A stretch of DNA of 54,058 nt, from positions 1 through 54,058 of the forward strand of contig SFVI01000015.1 in NCBI GenBank assembly GCA_004560305.1, read 5' to 3'. A program made the position numbers and the translations under genes. Origin of the DNA: a bacterium (lineage in GTDB: Bacteria > Bacillota > Clostridia > Oscillospirales > Oscillospiraceae). The notes below the pieces were generated by a model. That model did not search any database, was not told where the DNA came from, and saw only the letters and a list, made by a program, of their open reading frames with translations. Below, piece by piece: positions 24,190-33,066 of the stretch; the first letter of the stretch is position 1; each line of letters starts with the position of its first letter.

Positions 24190-25311
24190 TCAGAGCTTCA
24201 CGCCGCCGATATATACGGCTTTGCGCCTAAGTGCCTCATCGCAGACCACGAAGTCCGCCAGCTTGCCCTCTTCGATGGAACCGATCTCGTTGTCCCGGCC
24301 CAGCTGACGGGCGGGGGTGATGGTGGCGGCATTGATGGCCTCGGCCACGGGGATGCCGAAGTCGATGGCGTTGCGCATACAGCTATACAGGTTGGAGGCG
24401 GAGCCGGCGATGGTGCCGTCGGCCAGGCGGGCGATACCGTCCTTCAGAAACACCGGCTGCCCCCCCAGCTCATACTCGCCGTCAGGCATGCCGCAGCAGC
24501 GCAGCGCGTCGGACACCAGACAGATGCGACCGGGGAACAGTTTGAAGGCCATGCGCACCACGCTGGGGTGGACGTGAAGTCCGTCACAGATCAGCTCCGC
24601 CGTGACACACTCCCGCTCGGCGGCGGCGCCGATGACGCCGGGCTTGCGGTGGTGGATGGGCGGCATGGCGTTGAACAGATGGGTCAGGTGCCGGGCGCCG
24701 TTCTGGAACACGGCGGCAGCCTGCTCATAAGTGGCGTCGGTATGGGCAACGGATACGGTGCACAGCTCGGATGCCTTAGCCGTAAATTCCGCCGCGCCGG
24801 GCAGCTCCGGCGCCACGTCCACAATGCGCACCAGGCCCTCGCAGCCCTCGTAGAGCTTCTTAAAGGCCTCAAAATCCGGGTCCTTCAGGTAAGCGCCGTT
24901 CTGGGCGCCTTTTTTCTTCTCGGAGAAAAAGGGCCCCTCCATCTGGATGCCCATGAGCCGGGCATGGCCGGGCGCACCCTCCTGCCGGTAGGCCACGGCA
25001 GTGGCAAAGGCGGCAGCCAGGGTCTCATAGGGAAGGGTCATGGAAGCGGGGGCAAAGGAAGTGACGCCGTTTTCCGCCAGATAGCGCCCCATCGCGCGCA
25101 GTCCCTCCGGCTTGCCGTCGGAAAAGTCCGCGCCGGAGTTGCCGTGATTATGGACATCCACCAGGCCGGGGATCACATAAGCGCCCTGCAGATCCTCTCC
25201 CGGCTCTTCCATGGTGCCGGAGAACACCTGCGTGAAGCGGCCCCTCTCCACCCGAAAGCCTCCGGGAACAAAATCCAACCCATTAAAAATCAATCCGTTT
25301 TTATACAGCAT
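24190..25311 (-). CDS. nagA: N-acetylglucosamine-6-phosphate deacetylase
   Basis: Amidohydrolase that deacetylates GlcNAc-6-P during amino-sugar use and cell-wall recycling. The 373-residue protein has the metal motif VDVHNHG (His54, His56), QMEGPFF, SVAHTDA, HLFNAMPPIHHRKPG, DGLHVHP and the catalytic Asp in LVSDAL, all as in NagA. Single gene; no nagB is adjacent. It is preceded by a 150-base gap holding the terminator of the next minus-strand gene. Confidence 0.95.
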   Translation of the reverse strand: MLYKNGLIFNGLDFVPGGFRVERGRFTQVFSGTMEEPGEDLQGAYVIPGLVDVHNHGNSGADFSDGKPEGLRAMGRYLAENGVTSFAPASMTLPYETLAAAFATAVAYRQEGAPGHARLMGIQMEGPFFSEKKKGAQNGAYLKDPDFEAFKKLYEGCEGLVRIVDVAPELPGAAEFTAKASELCTVSVAHTDATYEQAAAVFQNGARHLTHLFNAMPPIHHRKPGVIGAAAERECVTAELICDGLHVHPSVVRMAFKLFPGRICLVSDALRCCGMPDGEYELGGQPVFLKDGIARLADGTIAGSASNLYSCMRNAIDFGIPVAEAINAATITPARQLGRDNEIGSIEEGKLADFVVCDEALRRKAVYIGGVKL

Positions 25312-25421
25312 AGAGATTTCCCCCCTATATTTGTCTTTGGCCTTATTCTAGCACAGGCGCCGGGCCGCCGCAAGGAGAAAGCCTTTCGATTATTCGTAAA
25401 ATCCCCTTTCCCCGCAACAAA

Positions 25422-25449
25422 AACACCCCCGCCTTTCGGCGGGGGTGTT
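25422..25449 (-). terminator. Intrinsic terminator of the zinc-ribbon/Ig gene
   Basis: A 12-bp perfect stem (25422-25433 with 25438-25449) is followed on the minus strand by GTTTTTGTTG. Confidence 0.8.
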
Positions 25450-25461
25450 GCGAACACAATA

Positions 25462-26118
25462 TCACTTGGCGGCTTCCAGCAGATAGACCTGGACATTCTT
25501 GGTGCAGCCGTTGCACTCGGCTGTCAGCGTGACGCCGCCGGCCTTGGCCTTGACGATGGCCACCTCACAGGTATTGTCGCCGGTGGAAGTGACGGTGCAG
25601 TACTCGCCGCTCTCATCCGAGACGGACCAGTTGACCTTGGCGCCCACCACGGTGGCGGGCAGGACCTGGGCGGTAAGCGGTATGTTGGCGTCACCCTCGC
25701 GCATGGTGAACTCCTCTAGTTCCTTCTCATAGAACATGATGCGGATACTCTCCACCGTGGGAGTGGGGGTAGGTGCGGGCGTAGGCGGCGTGTCTATGAT
25801 GGGAACATAGTCCGTAGCGGCGGGGGGCGGTGTGATGGTGGCGTTGCCCCGCTTCTCCGTGCCTTCCAGACTGGTGGACACCATGACGATCACCGCAAGG
25901 ATCACTGCCACGACAAGTATAAGACCAAAAATCATCTGCCACTTTGTGTTCGTTTCGGCACGCTCATAAGACGCGGTCCCTCTGACCGTGCCTGGCGTAG
26001 TGCCGGGAGTGCGCCCGCTCTGGGTCACCCTTCTGGTGCCGCAGTTGGGGCAGCGACTGCGCATGGAAGAAAATGTCTCGCCGCAGCGGCGGCATTTTAC
26101 TTCAGGAATCATGCTCAT
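25462..26118 (-). CDS. Zinc-ribbon membrane protein with an extracellular Ig-like domain
   Basis: Protein of 218 residues in four parts: a zinc ribbon (C9-x2-C12 ... C23-x2-C26), a single membrane helix (about 61-82), a Pro/Thr-rich spacer (TPPTPAPTPTPT, about 110-120) and a beta-rich Ig-like domain (about 122-215) resembling bacterial Big domains. The ribbon would be cytoplasmic and the Ig domain outside. GGAGG lies 7 bases upstream of the start. Function is unknown. Confidence 0.8.
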   Translation of the reverse strand: MSMIPEVKCRRCGETFSSMRSRCPNCGTRRVTQSGRTPGTTPGTVRGTASYERAETNTKWQMIFGLILVVAVILAVIVMVSTSLEGTEKRGNATITPPPAATDYVPIIDTPPTPAPTPTPTVESIRIMFYEKELEEFTMREGDANIPLTAQVLPATVVGAKVNWSVSDESGEYCTVTSTGDNTCEVAIVKAKAGGVTLTAECNGCTKNVQVYLLEAAK

Positions 26119-26153
26119 ACAAGTTCCTCCGTTCTCATGAACAAATAGGGTAA

Positions 26154-26181
26154 ATGCTTAAACTCATCCAAGTTTAAGCAT
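26154..26181 (-). promoter_or_regulatory. Perfect 11-bp inverted repeat in the leader of the zinc-ribbon gene
   Basis: ATGCTTAAACT (26154-26164), 6 bases, AGTTTAAGCAT (26171-26181). It starts about 8 bases after the expected transcription start and could be an operator or an RNA hairpin. Confidence 0.65.
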
Positions 26182-26195
26182 CGTGCTACTTATAA

Positions 26196-26224
26196 ATAAT
26201 ACAACTTCTTTTGCATTTCGTCAA
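26196..26224 (-). promoter_or_regulatory. Predicted promoter of the zinc-ribbon/Ig gene
   Basis: Minus strand: TTGACG, 17 bases, TATTAT. The gap 26119-26463 holds this promoter and the palindrome; nothing else is recognised in it. Confidence 0.75.
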
Positions 26225-26463
26225 GACTTCTCATGCCCAGGAGGGCGATTTTCAGGGCTTTTGCGGCTCCGATTCCCCACTTATTCCCCAATTTGCCCGA
26301 ATTTTCCCTGGGATTTGCCAAAAAAGCATCGGGTATTATCCACCTGCCGTGAGGACGGGACTTCTTATGCTCCTCATTATAGCAAGATGCGATTGAAAAT
26401 CAAGCGGAACAATGTTAAAATAGCAGCATACCAGGGCAGAAAAATGGGTAAAGGGTGAGAGTT

Positions 26464-27567
26464 TTGGCAAAAAGCATAACCAGAATCGTGCTTACCGGCG
26501 GCCCCGCCGCCGGAAAAACTACGCTGATCAGCCGGATACTGAAGGAGTTCAAGCCAGAGGACGGCTGGAAGGTGATCACCATCCCGGAGACAGCCACAGA
26601 CCTGATCTCCGGCTTCGGCATCGGGCCTTTCCCCAACTGCGTGAGTATGGAGGAGTTCCAGTATTTCGTCATTGAAGACCAGCTGCACAAGGAAAAGCTG
26701 GCACTGAAAGCGGCGCAGATGGTGCCCTATGACAAAATCCTGATCGTTTACGACCGGGCGCTGCTGGACGACAAGGCCTACATCACAGACCGGCAGTTCC
26801 AGGAGACCCTGGCCTACTTCGGCAAAACCGAGGAGGAGGTTCTCTCCGGCTATGACGCGGTGCTGCATCTGGTGACCTGCGCCAAGGGGGCGGAGTACGC
26901 CTATAACTTCGGCAATGCCGCCCGCTACGAGAGCGTGGAGGAGGCCCGGCTGATGGACGACCGGACTCTGCGGGCCTGGAGCGCCCACCCCCGGCTCTAT
27001 GTGATTGACAATTCGGTGGATTTTGAAGAGAAAATCAACCGTGCCATCGCCCAGATCTGCCGCATCGTAGGCCAGAGCGCCCCGGCGGCGGCCAAGCGGA
27101 AGTACCTCATCCAAATGCCGGACTGCGCAAAGCTGCAGGAGCGTTACGGCGCGGTCCCGGTGGAGATGATGCAGACCTACCTCAACTCCAACAGTCCAAG
27201 CATTGAGCGGCGCATCCGCCAGCAGAAAAACGGCGGGGGCTACCTCTACTTCTACACGGAAAAGCGCGTCGCCGGGGATGGGACCCGCTGGGTCACAGAA
27301 AAGCCCATCTCGGAAAAGGAATACGTGGCCTACCTGATGGAGAGCGACCTGAGCCTTCACGCAGTGCGGAAGGTGAAATATCGCTTCGGCTATCAAAACA
27401 GCCGCCTGGAGATCGATGTCTACCCCTTCTCCCGGGATAAAGCCATCCTGTTCGTCTACGGCGGCGGCCAGACGCCGGAGCTGCCGGAGGAGATCCGCCT
27501 GATTAAAGAGGTGACCGGCCTGGCGGATTACAAAAACCGTCAACTGGCAGCATCTCAAATTCTGTAA
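26464..27567 (+). CDS. P-loop ATPase fused to a CYTH domain
   Basis: Cytoplasmic protein of 367 residues. The N-terminal half is an AAA_28-type nucleoside-kinase-like P-loop domain (Walker A GGPAAGKTT at 11-19, LIVYDRALLDDKAYI as Walker B region). The C-terminal half (about 205-360) is a CYTH/triphosphate-tunnel fold (KYLIQMPDC...IERRIRQQ...YLYFYTEKR...EKPISEKEY...LEIDVYP). The same architecture occurs in eukaryotic TTD14-type proteins; the bacterial role is unknown. The TTG start at 26464 has AAGG 9 bases upstream; the GTG at 26455 directly abuts that AAGG. Confidence 0.85.
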   Translation: MAKSITRIVLTGGPAAGKTTLISRILKEFKPEDGWKVITIPETATDLISGFGIGPFPNCVSMEEFQYFVIEDQLHKEKLALKAAQMVPYDKILIVYDRALLDDKAYITDRQFQETLAYFGKTEEEVLSGYDAVLHLVTCAKGAEYAYNFGNAARYESVEEARLMDDRTLRAWSAHPRLYVIDNSVDFEEKINRAIAQICRIVGQSAPAAAKRKYLIQMPDCAKLQERYGAVPVEMMQTYLNSNSPSIERRIRQQKNGGGYLYFYTEKRVAGDGTRWVTEKPISEKEYVAYLMESDLSLHAVRKVKYRFGYQNSRLEIDVYPFSRDKAILFVYGGGQTPELPEEIRLIKEVTGLADYKNRQLAASQIL

Positions 27568-27617
27568 ACTAAATTATCGTTACAAAAATTGCACAAAAAT
27601 AAGTTATAAATTTGTTC

Positions 27618-27653
27618 GCACAGCCGAAAATACTTTTCGGCTGTGCGTTTTTT
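27618..27653 (+). terminator. Intrinsic terminator of the AAA-CYTH gene
   Basis: A 13-bp perfect stem (27618-27630 with 27634-27646) followed by GTTTTTTG. Confidence 0.85.
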
Positions 27654-27747
27654 GTTCCTTTTTATCCTATCAGTCTCCTTTTTGTCATCATTTTCTCCAA
27701 ACCATCGTATGTTGCAGATTCCTACAGAAGTTTACAAAAGAAAGTCG

Positions 27748-27776
27748 TTGTCAAGGGATTATGTTGACTCTATAAT
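27748..27776 (+). promoter_or_regulatory. Predicted promoter of the large secreted protein gene
   Basis: TTGTCA, 17 bases, TATAAT. Confidence 0.7.
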
Positions 27777-27780
27777 AATT

Positions 27781-27806
27781 TCAACGCTAATTATGTCAAC
27801 GCTAAT
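27781..27806 (+). repeat. 11-bp direct repeat at the transcription start
   Basis: TCAACGCTAAT at 27781-27791 and again at 27796-27806, a 15-base period, directly after the -10. It may bind a regulator. Confidence 0.6.
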
Positions 27807-27857
27807 ATGTAAAGTATATTATTTATATTTTGTGGGAACAGGGGATCCGAGAGGCAA

Positions 27858-30800
27858 ATGAGGAACAAGCGCCACAATTGTATATCTTCCGCGGCAATGG
27901 CTTTGGCCCTTGTCGTTGTTTTTGCCTGGGCCTCTCCTGCGGCATACGCAAGCCACACCGGCCATGACGGATGGGCAGCGGTGAGCACCGGCAGCAGAAA
28001 GGCCCTGGACAGCGGCAGCTATTACCTGAAGGGCGACCTGAACAGCGACCTTGTGATCAAGGGCCAGGTGGAGCTGTGTCTCAACGGCCACACCCTCAGC
28101 GGCAGCGGCAAGGGCAGCGTCATCACCGTCAGTGAAGGCGCCCAGCTCAGTCTTCACGACTGCGGCAAGGGCGGCTGCGTCACCGGCGGCAAAGCCACTG
28201 AGGGCGGCGGCATCTATGTGGCAAAGGGCGCGGCGCTCAGCCTGGAGAGCGGAGCGATCTGCGGCAACGAGGCCAACCGGGGCGGCGGCATCTTCGCAGC
28301 CGAAGGGGCCAGCGTGACCGTCTCCGGCGGGGAGATCTGTGACAACAGCGCCAAGAGCGGCGGCGGCATCTACCTCCGCTGCGAGGCCAACATCCAGGGC
28401 GGCAGCATCAGCGGCAACAGCGCGGAGTATAACGGGGCGGGCCTTTACGCCGAGATGGCGGAGGGCGGAAGCATTGCCCTTGACCGCTGCAGCATAGAGA
28501 GCAACATCTGCCAGGGCCACGGCGGCGGCATCTACCTGAAAAACTGCCAGGCCACGGCGGCGGACTGCCGCATTGCGGACAACAAAGGGATCGACGCCTA
28601 CGCCAGCGGCGGCGGCGTGTATATTGACGAGTACGCCGGCTTCACCGTCACCGGCGGCACCGTGATCAGCGGCAACAGCGCCGCCAATCAGGGCGGCGGC
28701 GTCTGCGTCAGCAACGCTCCGGCAGCCGGCTTTACCATGGATGGCGGGGAGATCAGCGGCAACAGCGCCACCAGCGGCGGCGGCATCGCCACCACCGGCG
28801 TGGGCAGCTTTGAAATCACCGGGGGCAAAATCGCCCGGAACAGCGCCAGCGAGGATGGCGGCGGCCTGTATATCAGCTTCGGCTTCACCCGGGACGCAGA
28901 AAAGCGCGTCGCCAATTGTGACATTGATGGCAATACGGCCGGCAGCTATGGCGGCGGCGTGTTCATTCAGGGCAACAGCTTTATCAACGTGGAGCTGAGC
29001 AGCGACAGCATCCGCCGCAACAGTGCCATGGACGGCGGCGGCGTATACGTCAACCAGATGGATGGGCTGCACCTGGCCGGGCGGCTGCACATCAACGGCA
29101 ACCAGTGCAGCGGCCGGGGCGCCGATCTCTACCTCCACAGCTCCGAAACCATGTATGTAGCCGGGCTGGAGCAGGGCAGCGACATTGGCCTCAGCACCGA
29201 ATACACTGATAAAAACACCTTTACCAAGGACGCGGCGGCCAATGCGGAAATGCTCAAGGACTGCTTCAAGAGCAACGTGGCCGATTTCGGCGTCAGCATC
29301 GGGGCGGACAGGGAGCTGCAGTTTGCCCTTTCCTGCCGGGTAGACTTTGACGCCAAGGGCGGCAAGCTGGACAATGCCTATCAGATGTTCACCACCGGCG
29401 ACCCGCTGGGCAGCCTGCCCATCCCCAAAAAAGACGGCTATACCTTCACCTATTGGGATTACAACGGAAAAAAGGTCAGCCCGGAGGACCCGGTGACCTT
29501 TGATAAGACCCTGACGGCCAACTATGAGTTTAACCACTATACCGTCAATTACGACCCCAACGGCGGCAGCGGCAGCATGGCCAGCCAGAAGTGCCGCTAC
29601 ACCGTACCCTTCAACCTGGCAAAATGCAGTTTCCGGAACGGGGACCTGGTCTTTGCCGGGTGGAGCCTCAGCCCGGAGGGCGAGGTCAAATATGCTGACG
29701 GCGGCAGCGCCTGCAGTCTGTGCAAGGACGCTGACGGCAGCGTGACCCTGTATGCCCAGTGGAAGCAGGCCCCGGCCAGCGCCATCCGCATGGCCGGCAG
29801 CGTGAAGCTGGCCCTGGGCGAAAGCAAGCTGCTCTCCGTGACGGCGGAGCCTGCAGGGGCGGATATCAGCGACATTGTCTGGAGCTGCGATAAAGAAAAG
29901 ATCCTCACCGTGGACCAGCAGGGCAAGGTAAGCGCCCTGGCCGCCGGCACCGCCACCGTCACCGCCAGCACCCCCGCCGGTGCCAGCGCCAGCTGCACCG
30001 TGGAAGTGGGCCGCCGGGCCGCGGATACGGAGGACTTTATTTTCTCCCAGGAGCGGAGCTTCCCCTATGACGGTCAGGCCAAGAGTCCCGCGCTGCTCTC
30101 CTTCCCCGAGGGGATGGACCTGAGCATCCGCTACCTGGACAGCGACGGCAGCCCCCTTGCGGGTGCTCCCTCCCAGCCCGGCAGCTACAGCATCTGCATC
30201 GATGTGGCAGAGGACAAGCGCTTTGAGGCGGTGCAGGGCATCACCGACAGCGCCTGGAGCTTCACCATAGAGCAGGGCAGCCAGCAGGCCCTGCATATCA
30301 CCGGGCAGCCGGACAGCGTCTGCTTCGGCCAGGCCTTTACCCTGGGCACGGAGGGCGGCTCCGGCGACGGGGCGGTCATCTGGACACTGAGCGCCGGAGA
30401 CGCCGCTCTGGTCAACAGCGAGACCGGTGATGTCTACGTCACCGGCGTGGGTGATTTTACCGTCACTGCCACCAAGCTGGGCGGCAGCGGCTTTGACGAG
30501 GTTTCCGCCAGCGCCAGCTTCACCGCCGGCAAGCGGCAGCTTATTCTGGAAAGCCAGCCCACCGTGGTGACAGAGAAGATTTACGACGGCACCACCCTCT
30601 CCCAGGTGCTGGACATGGGGCAAATCTCCGGTTTCCGGCCGGAGGATGAGGGCAGCGTGCCCATTCAGGCCACCGCCCGCTTTGAGAACGAGAATGCCGG
30701 GATGGGCAAGGCCGTGATCGTCAGCTATTCCCTGGACAGCCTGACAGAGTACTACGAAGCGCCCCAGACCACCTATGTCTACGGCGGGGCCATCTACCCC

Positions 30801-31883
30801 CTGGCCGTCAGCCTCACCTGGAACTACAGCGCTCCTTTGACCTACAACTGCGGCCAGCAGCAGGTCAGCGCCTATGTAAGCAACGCCCTTGACGGGGACA
30901 GCGTGAGCTGCACCGCCTATGAAGGTGCCAGCGGCACCGACGCCGGGTATTACCAGGCATATGTCACCGCCCTGGACAACCCCAACTACACCCTGACCGG
31001 GGCCGAGGGCAATGAGCTGCTCTGGAGCATCAGCCCCCGGACCGTCACCGTGAAGGCGGCCGAGCTGCACAAGGTATACGGTGAGGAGGACCCGGCCCTC
31101 TATACCATCAGCATGGACGAGGAGCCTCCGGTGCTGACCGGGGCGCTGGTCCGCGACTATGGCGAGGACGTGGGCGCCTATTATATCCGTCAGGGCAGCC
31201 TGGCCCTGACCGATGGCCCCGGCTTTGTTGCCTCCAACTATGTGCTGGAATTCATCGATGGGCTGCTGACGGTGGACACGGCAGGCAACGACATCTATGC
31301 CTTCCGCTGTGACGACGTACCCTACGGCGGTCAGCCCGCCCCCAGTGCCCAGTCGGCCTTCGGCCAGGTGAGCTTCAGCTACAGCCAGGACCCTGACGGC
31401 TGGTTCGGCCCCTGGGACGCCGACAACGCCCCGGGCATCTGGTATGTGAAAGCCAGCGTGGAGGGGACCTATAACTACAACGGTGCGGAAGCCGTCACCA
31501 GCTTTACCGTTTTGAATGAACAGCTGCAGGCCTTTGTGGAGCCTGAAGCCCTCTATCTCAGCGCCGGCGGGGACATGGAAGCCAGGCTCGCCGCCGCGCT
31601 GCCCCAAGACTTGGGCATCATCAACAACCGTGGCCTGGTGAGCCAATACAGGGCCCAGGTCTGGTGGGATCTTGGCAGCACAGGCTATGACCCCTTTGTG
31701 CAGGGCGCCCAGGTGCTGACCATCAGCGGTACGGCGGCGCTGCCGGAGGAAATCGGCAATGACAACGCACTTTCGCTGGAAGTGAGCATCCGGGTCTATC
31801 TTGACCCCAGCGTGACCCCGCCGGCGGCAGAGCCTTCCGGCCCTTCCCTCCCCCCGGTTGACGAGTACCTCAGCTTATCTTGA
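27858..31883 (+). CDS. Large secreted beta-helix/Ig-repeat protein (adhesin-like)
   Basis: Exported protein of 1341 residues. It has a signal peptide (1-31, cut after AYA), then a right-handed beta-helix (about 50-430) with about nine turns ending in 'GG-GI/V' and 'NSA' segments. An InlB-type B-repeat region follows (about 490-620, YTVNYDPNGGSG...FAGWS...VTLYAQWK), then a Big_2 domain (about 630-690) and several MBG/YDG-type beta domains (EKIYDGTTL; HKVYGEEDPALY). There is no LPxTG, SLH, membrane helix or other cell anchor at the C-terminus, so attachment would have to be non-covalent. Likely surface adhesion or glycan binding. Confidence 0.87.
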   Translation: MRNKRHNCISSAAMALALVVVFAWASPAAYASHTGHDGWAAVSTGSRKALDSGSYYLKGDLNSDLVIKGQVELCLNGHTLSGSGKGSVITVSEGAQLSLHDCGKGGCVTGGKATEGGGIYVAKGAALSLESGAICGNEANRGGGIFAAEGASVTVSGGEICDNSAKSGGGIYLRCEANIQGGSISGNSAEYNGAGLYAEMAEGGSIALDRCSIESNICQGHGGGIYLKNCQATAADCRIADNKGIDAYASGGGVYIDEYAGFTVTGGTVISGNSAANQGGGVCVSNAPAAGFTMDGGEISGNSATSGGGIATTGVGSFEITGGKIARNSASEDGGGLYISFGFTRDAEKRVANCDIDGNTAGSYGGGVFIQGNSFINVELSSDSIRRNSAMDGGGVYVNQMDGLHLAGRLHINGNQCSGRGADLYLHSSETMYVAGLEQGSDIGLSTEYTDKNTFTKDAAANAEMLKDCFKSNVADFGVSIGADRELQFALSCRVDFDAKGGKLDNAYQMFTTGDPLGSLPIPKKDGYTFTYWDYNGKKVSPEDPVTFDKTLTANYEFNHYTVNYDPNGGSGSMASQKCRYTVPFNLAKCSFRNGDLVFAGWSLSPEGEVKYADGGSACSLCKDADGSVTLYAQWKQAPASAIRMAGSVKLALGESKLLSVTAEPAGADISDIVWSCDKEKILTVDQQGKVSALAAGTATVTASTPAGASASCTVEVGRRAADTEDFIFSQERSFPYDGQAKSPALLSFPEGMDLSIRYLDSDGSPLAGAPSQPGSYSICIDVAEDKRFEAVQGITDSAWSFTIEQGSQQALHITGQPDSVCFGQAFTLGTEGGSGDGAVIWTLSAGDAALVNSETGDVYVTGVGDFTVTATKLGGSGFDEVSASASFTAGKRQLILESQPTVVTEKIYDGTTLSQVLDMGQISGFRPEDEGSVPIQATARFENENAGMGKAVIVSYSLDSLTEYYEAPQTTYVYGGAIYPLAVSLTWNYSAPLTYNCGQQQVSAYVSNALDGDSVSCTAYEGASGTDAGYYQAYVTALDNPNYTLTGAEGNELLWSISPRTVTVKAAELHKVYGEEDPALYTISMDEEPPVLTGALVRDYGEDVGAYYIRQGSLALTDGPGFVASNYVLEFIDGLLTVDTAGNDIYAFRCDDVPYGGQPAPSAQSAFGQVSFSYSQDPDGWFGPWDADNAPGIWYVKASVEGTYNYNGAEAVTSFTVLNEQLQAFVEPEALYLSAGGDMEARLAAALPQDLGIINNRGLVSQYRAQVWWDLGSTGYDPFVQGAQVLTISGTAALPEEIGNDNALSLEVSIRVYLDPSVTPPAAEPSGPSLPPVDEYLSLS

Positions 31884-31908
31884 TTCTTTTCCTTTTCTCC
31901 TTAAATAA

Positions 31909-31953
31909 AAAACACTAAGCTCCTGGGCTTCTGCTCAGGAGCTTAGTGTTTTT
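31909..31953. terminator. Bidirectional terminator between the secreted protein and greA
   Basis: A stem of about 16 bp with terminal A/T runs, centred near 31930. Confidence 0.85.
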
Positions 31954-31966
31954 ATTTCGGTATGGC

Positions 31967-32470
31967 TCAGAATTTCATCAGCGGAGCGGAGCCGTCGTCC
32001 TTCATTTTGGTAATGGAGCGGATCTGGGCCTCATAGGAATAGCTGTCGCTGACCTTGACGGTGAAGCTGTCCCCCACCTTTTTGCCCAGCACCTGCTGGC
32101 CGAAGGGGGACTCCTTGCTGATCAGCCCCCGGCGGGGGTCGCAGCGGACGGTGGTGACCACCTGGATGATCTGGGTCTCATCGTCCTCCGGCATATAGAT
32201 TTCTACCTTGTCAAACAGGCCCACCTCGTCCTGAGCGGAGCTGCTGTCGATGATCCGGGCGGATTTGATCATGCCCTCCAGATAGCGGATGCGGCTGCGG
32301 TTTTTGTTCTGGGCCTGCTTGGCGGCCTTATATTCAAAGTTCTCGCTGAGATCGCCGAAGGCCCGGGTGCGCTTGACCTCCTCGATCAGCTCCGGCATCA
32401 GCTCCAGCCGCCGGTAGTCCAGCTCCTCCTGCATCTTCTTGATGTCCTCTCTGGTCAGTTCGTCGTGCAT
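31967..32470 (-). CDS. greA: Transcription elongation factor GreA
   Basis: Rescues backtracked RNA polymerase by stimulating transcript cleavage. The 167-residue protein has an N-terminal coiled coil with the acidic tip segment (RAFGDLSENFEYKAAKQAQNKNRSRIRYLE) and a C-terminal FKBP-like domain (ESPFGQQVLGKKVGD). GAGAGG is upstream of the ATG. It lies 15 bases after a small gene and is co-transcribed with it. Confidence 0.95.
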   Translation of the reverse strand: MHDELTREDIKKMQEELDYRRLELMPELIEEVKRTRAFGDLSENFEYKAAKQAQNKNRSRIRYLEGMIKSARIIDSSSAQDEVGLFDKVEIYMPEDDETQIIQVVTTVRCDPRRGLISKESPFGQQVLGKKVGDSFTVKVSDSYSYEAQIRSITKMKDDGSAPLMKF

Positions 32471-32485
32471 AGTACAGCCTCTCTG

Positions 32486-32893
32486 TCAAATATCAATGTT
32501 AATGGTGTTCAGGCCGTTTTTATCAAACTCGGCCAGGTAGTCCTCCATACGGTTCTGCAGCTCGGTGAAATCCTCCGGGTCCGTGGTCTCCAGGCCCAGA
32601 TCCCGGCGGGCCAGCTCCTCCGCCAGAATGTTGTAGAACACCGCGTCCTCATAATCGGCGATGGCCTCGTGAATGCCGCCCTCCTCATAGGCCCGGGAGG
32701 GGAAGATATGGCCCTGCCAGCTTTCCACCAGAGCGCGCATACCATGGCTGGGGCACAGGGCAAACAGCTTCTCCTGCAGCAGGTCATAGTCCTCAAAGCG
32801 GTCGTCCCCTCGGGTGGAATTCAAGATCCAGTTGCCGATATAGATCATGTCAAGCAAGCGCCTGAACTCTTTCTCGCTGAGCTCAATATTCAT
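32486..32893 (-). CDS. Conserved protein of unknown function upstream of greA
   Basis: Acidic soluble protein of 135 residues, mostly helical by pattern (ELSEKEFRRLLDMIYIGNWILN...). No domain recognised. The start MNIELSEKEF follows GGAGG by 8 bases. It forms a two-gene unit with greA and is divergent from murI. Confidence 0.8.
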   Translation of the reverse strand: MNIELSEKEFRRLLDMIYIGNWILNSTRGDDRFEDYDLLQEKLFALCPSHGMRALVESWQGHIFPSRAYEEGGIHEAIADYEDAVFYNILAEELARRDLGLETTDPEDFTELQNRMEDYLAEFDKNGLNTINIDI

Positions 32894-32995
32894 TCCGTCG
32901 CCTCCTTCAGGTGAGCAGTTATTTATTATACTCTTATTATAGCAAAGAACAAGGTGTAATGCTAACAAAAATACCGGCGAAAAAGGAAATTATCC

Positions 32996-33024
32996 TTGTA
33001 TTAAGCGGCGCTTTGCGGTATATT
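32996..33024 (+). promoter_or_regulatory. Predicted promoter of murI
   Basis: TTGTAT, 17 bases, TATATT, about 40 bases before the start. Confidence 0.65.
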
Positions 33025-33066
33025 AAAGTGTCGGCATTTAAGCCGGCACCTGAATGGAGAGCATCA

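Noticed and set aside
27781..27806. CRISPR-like direct repeat
   Set aside because: There are only two 11-base copies with a 4-base gap, no spacers and no cas genes.
27819..31646. 1275-codon open frame antisense to the large secreted protein
   Set aside because: It is a shadow of the GC-rich codon use of the plus-strand gene. Its translation is low-complexity Ala/Gly/Val/His-rich, has no ribosome site and no domains, while the plus-strand frame has a signal peptide and known repeats.
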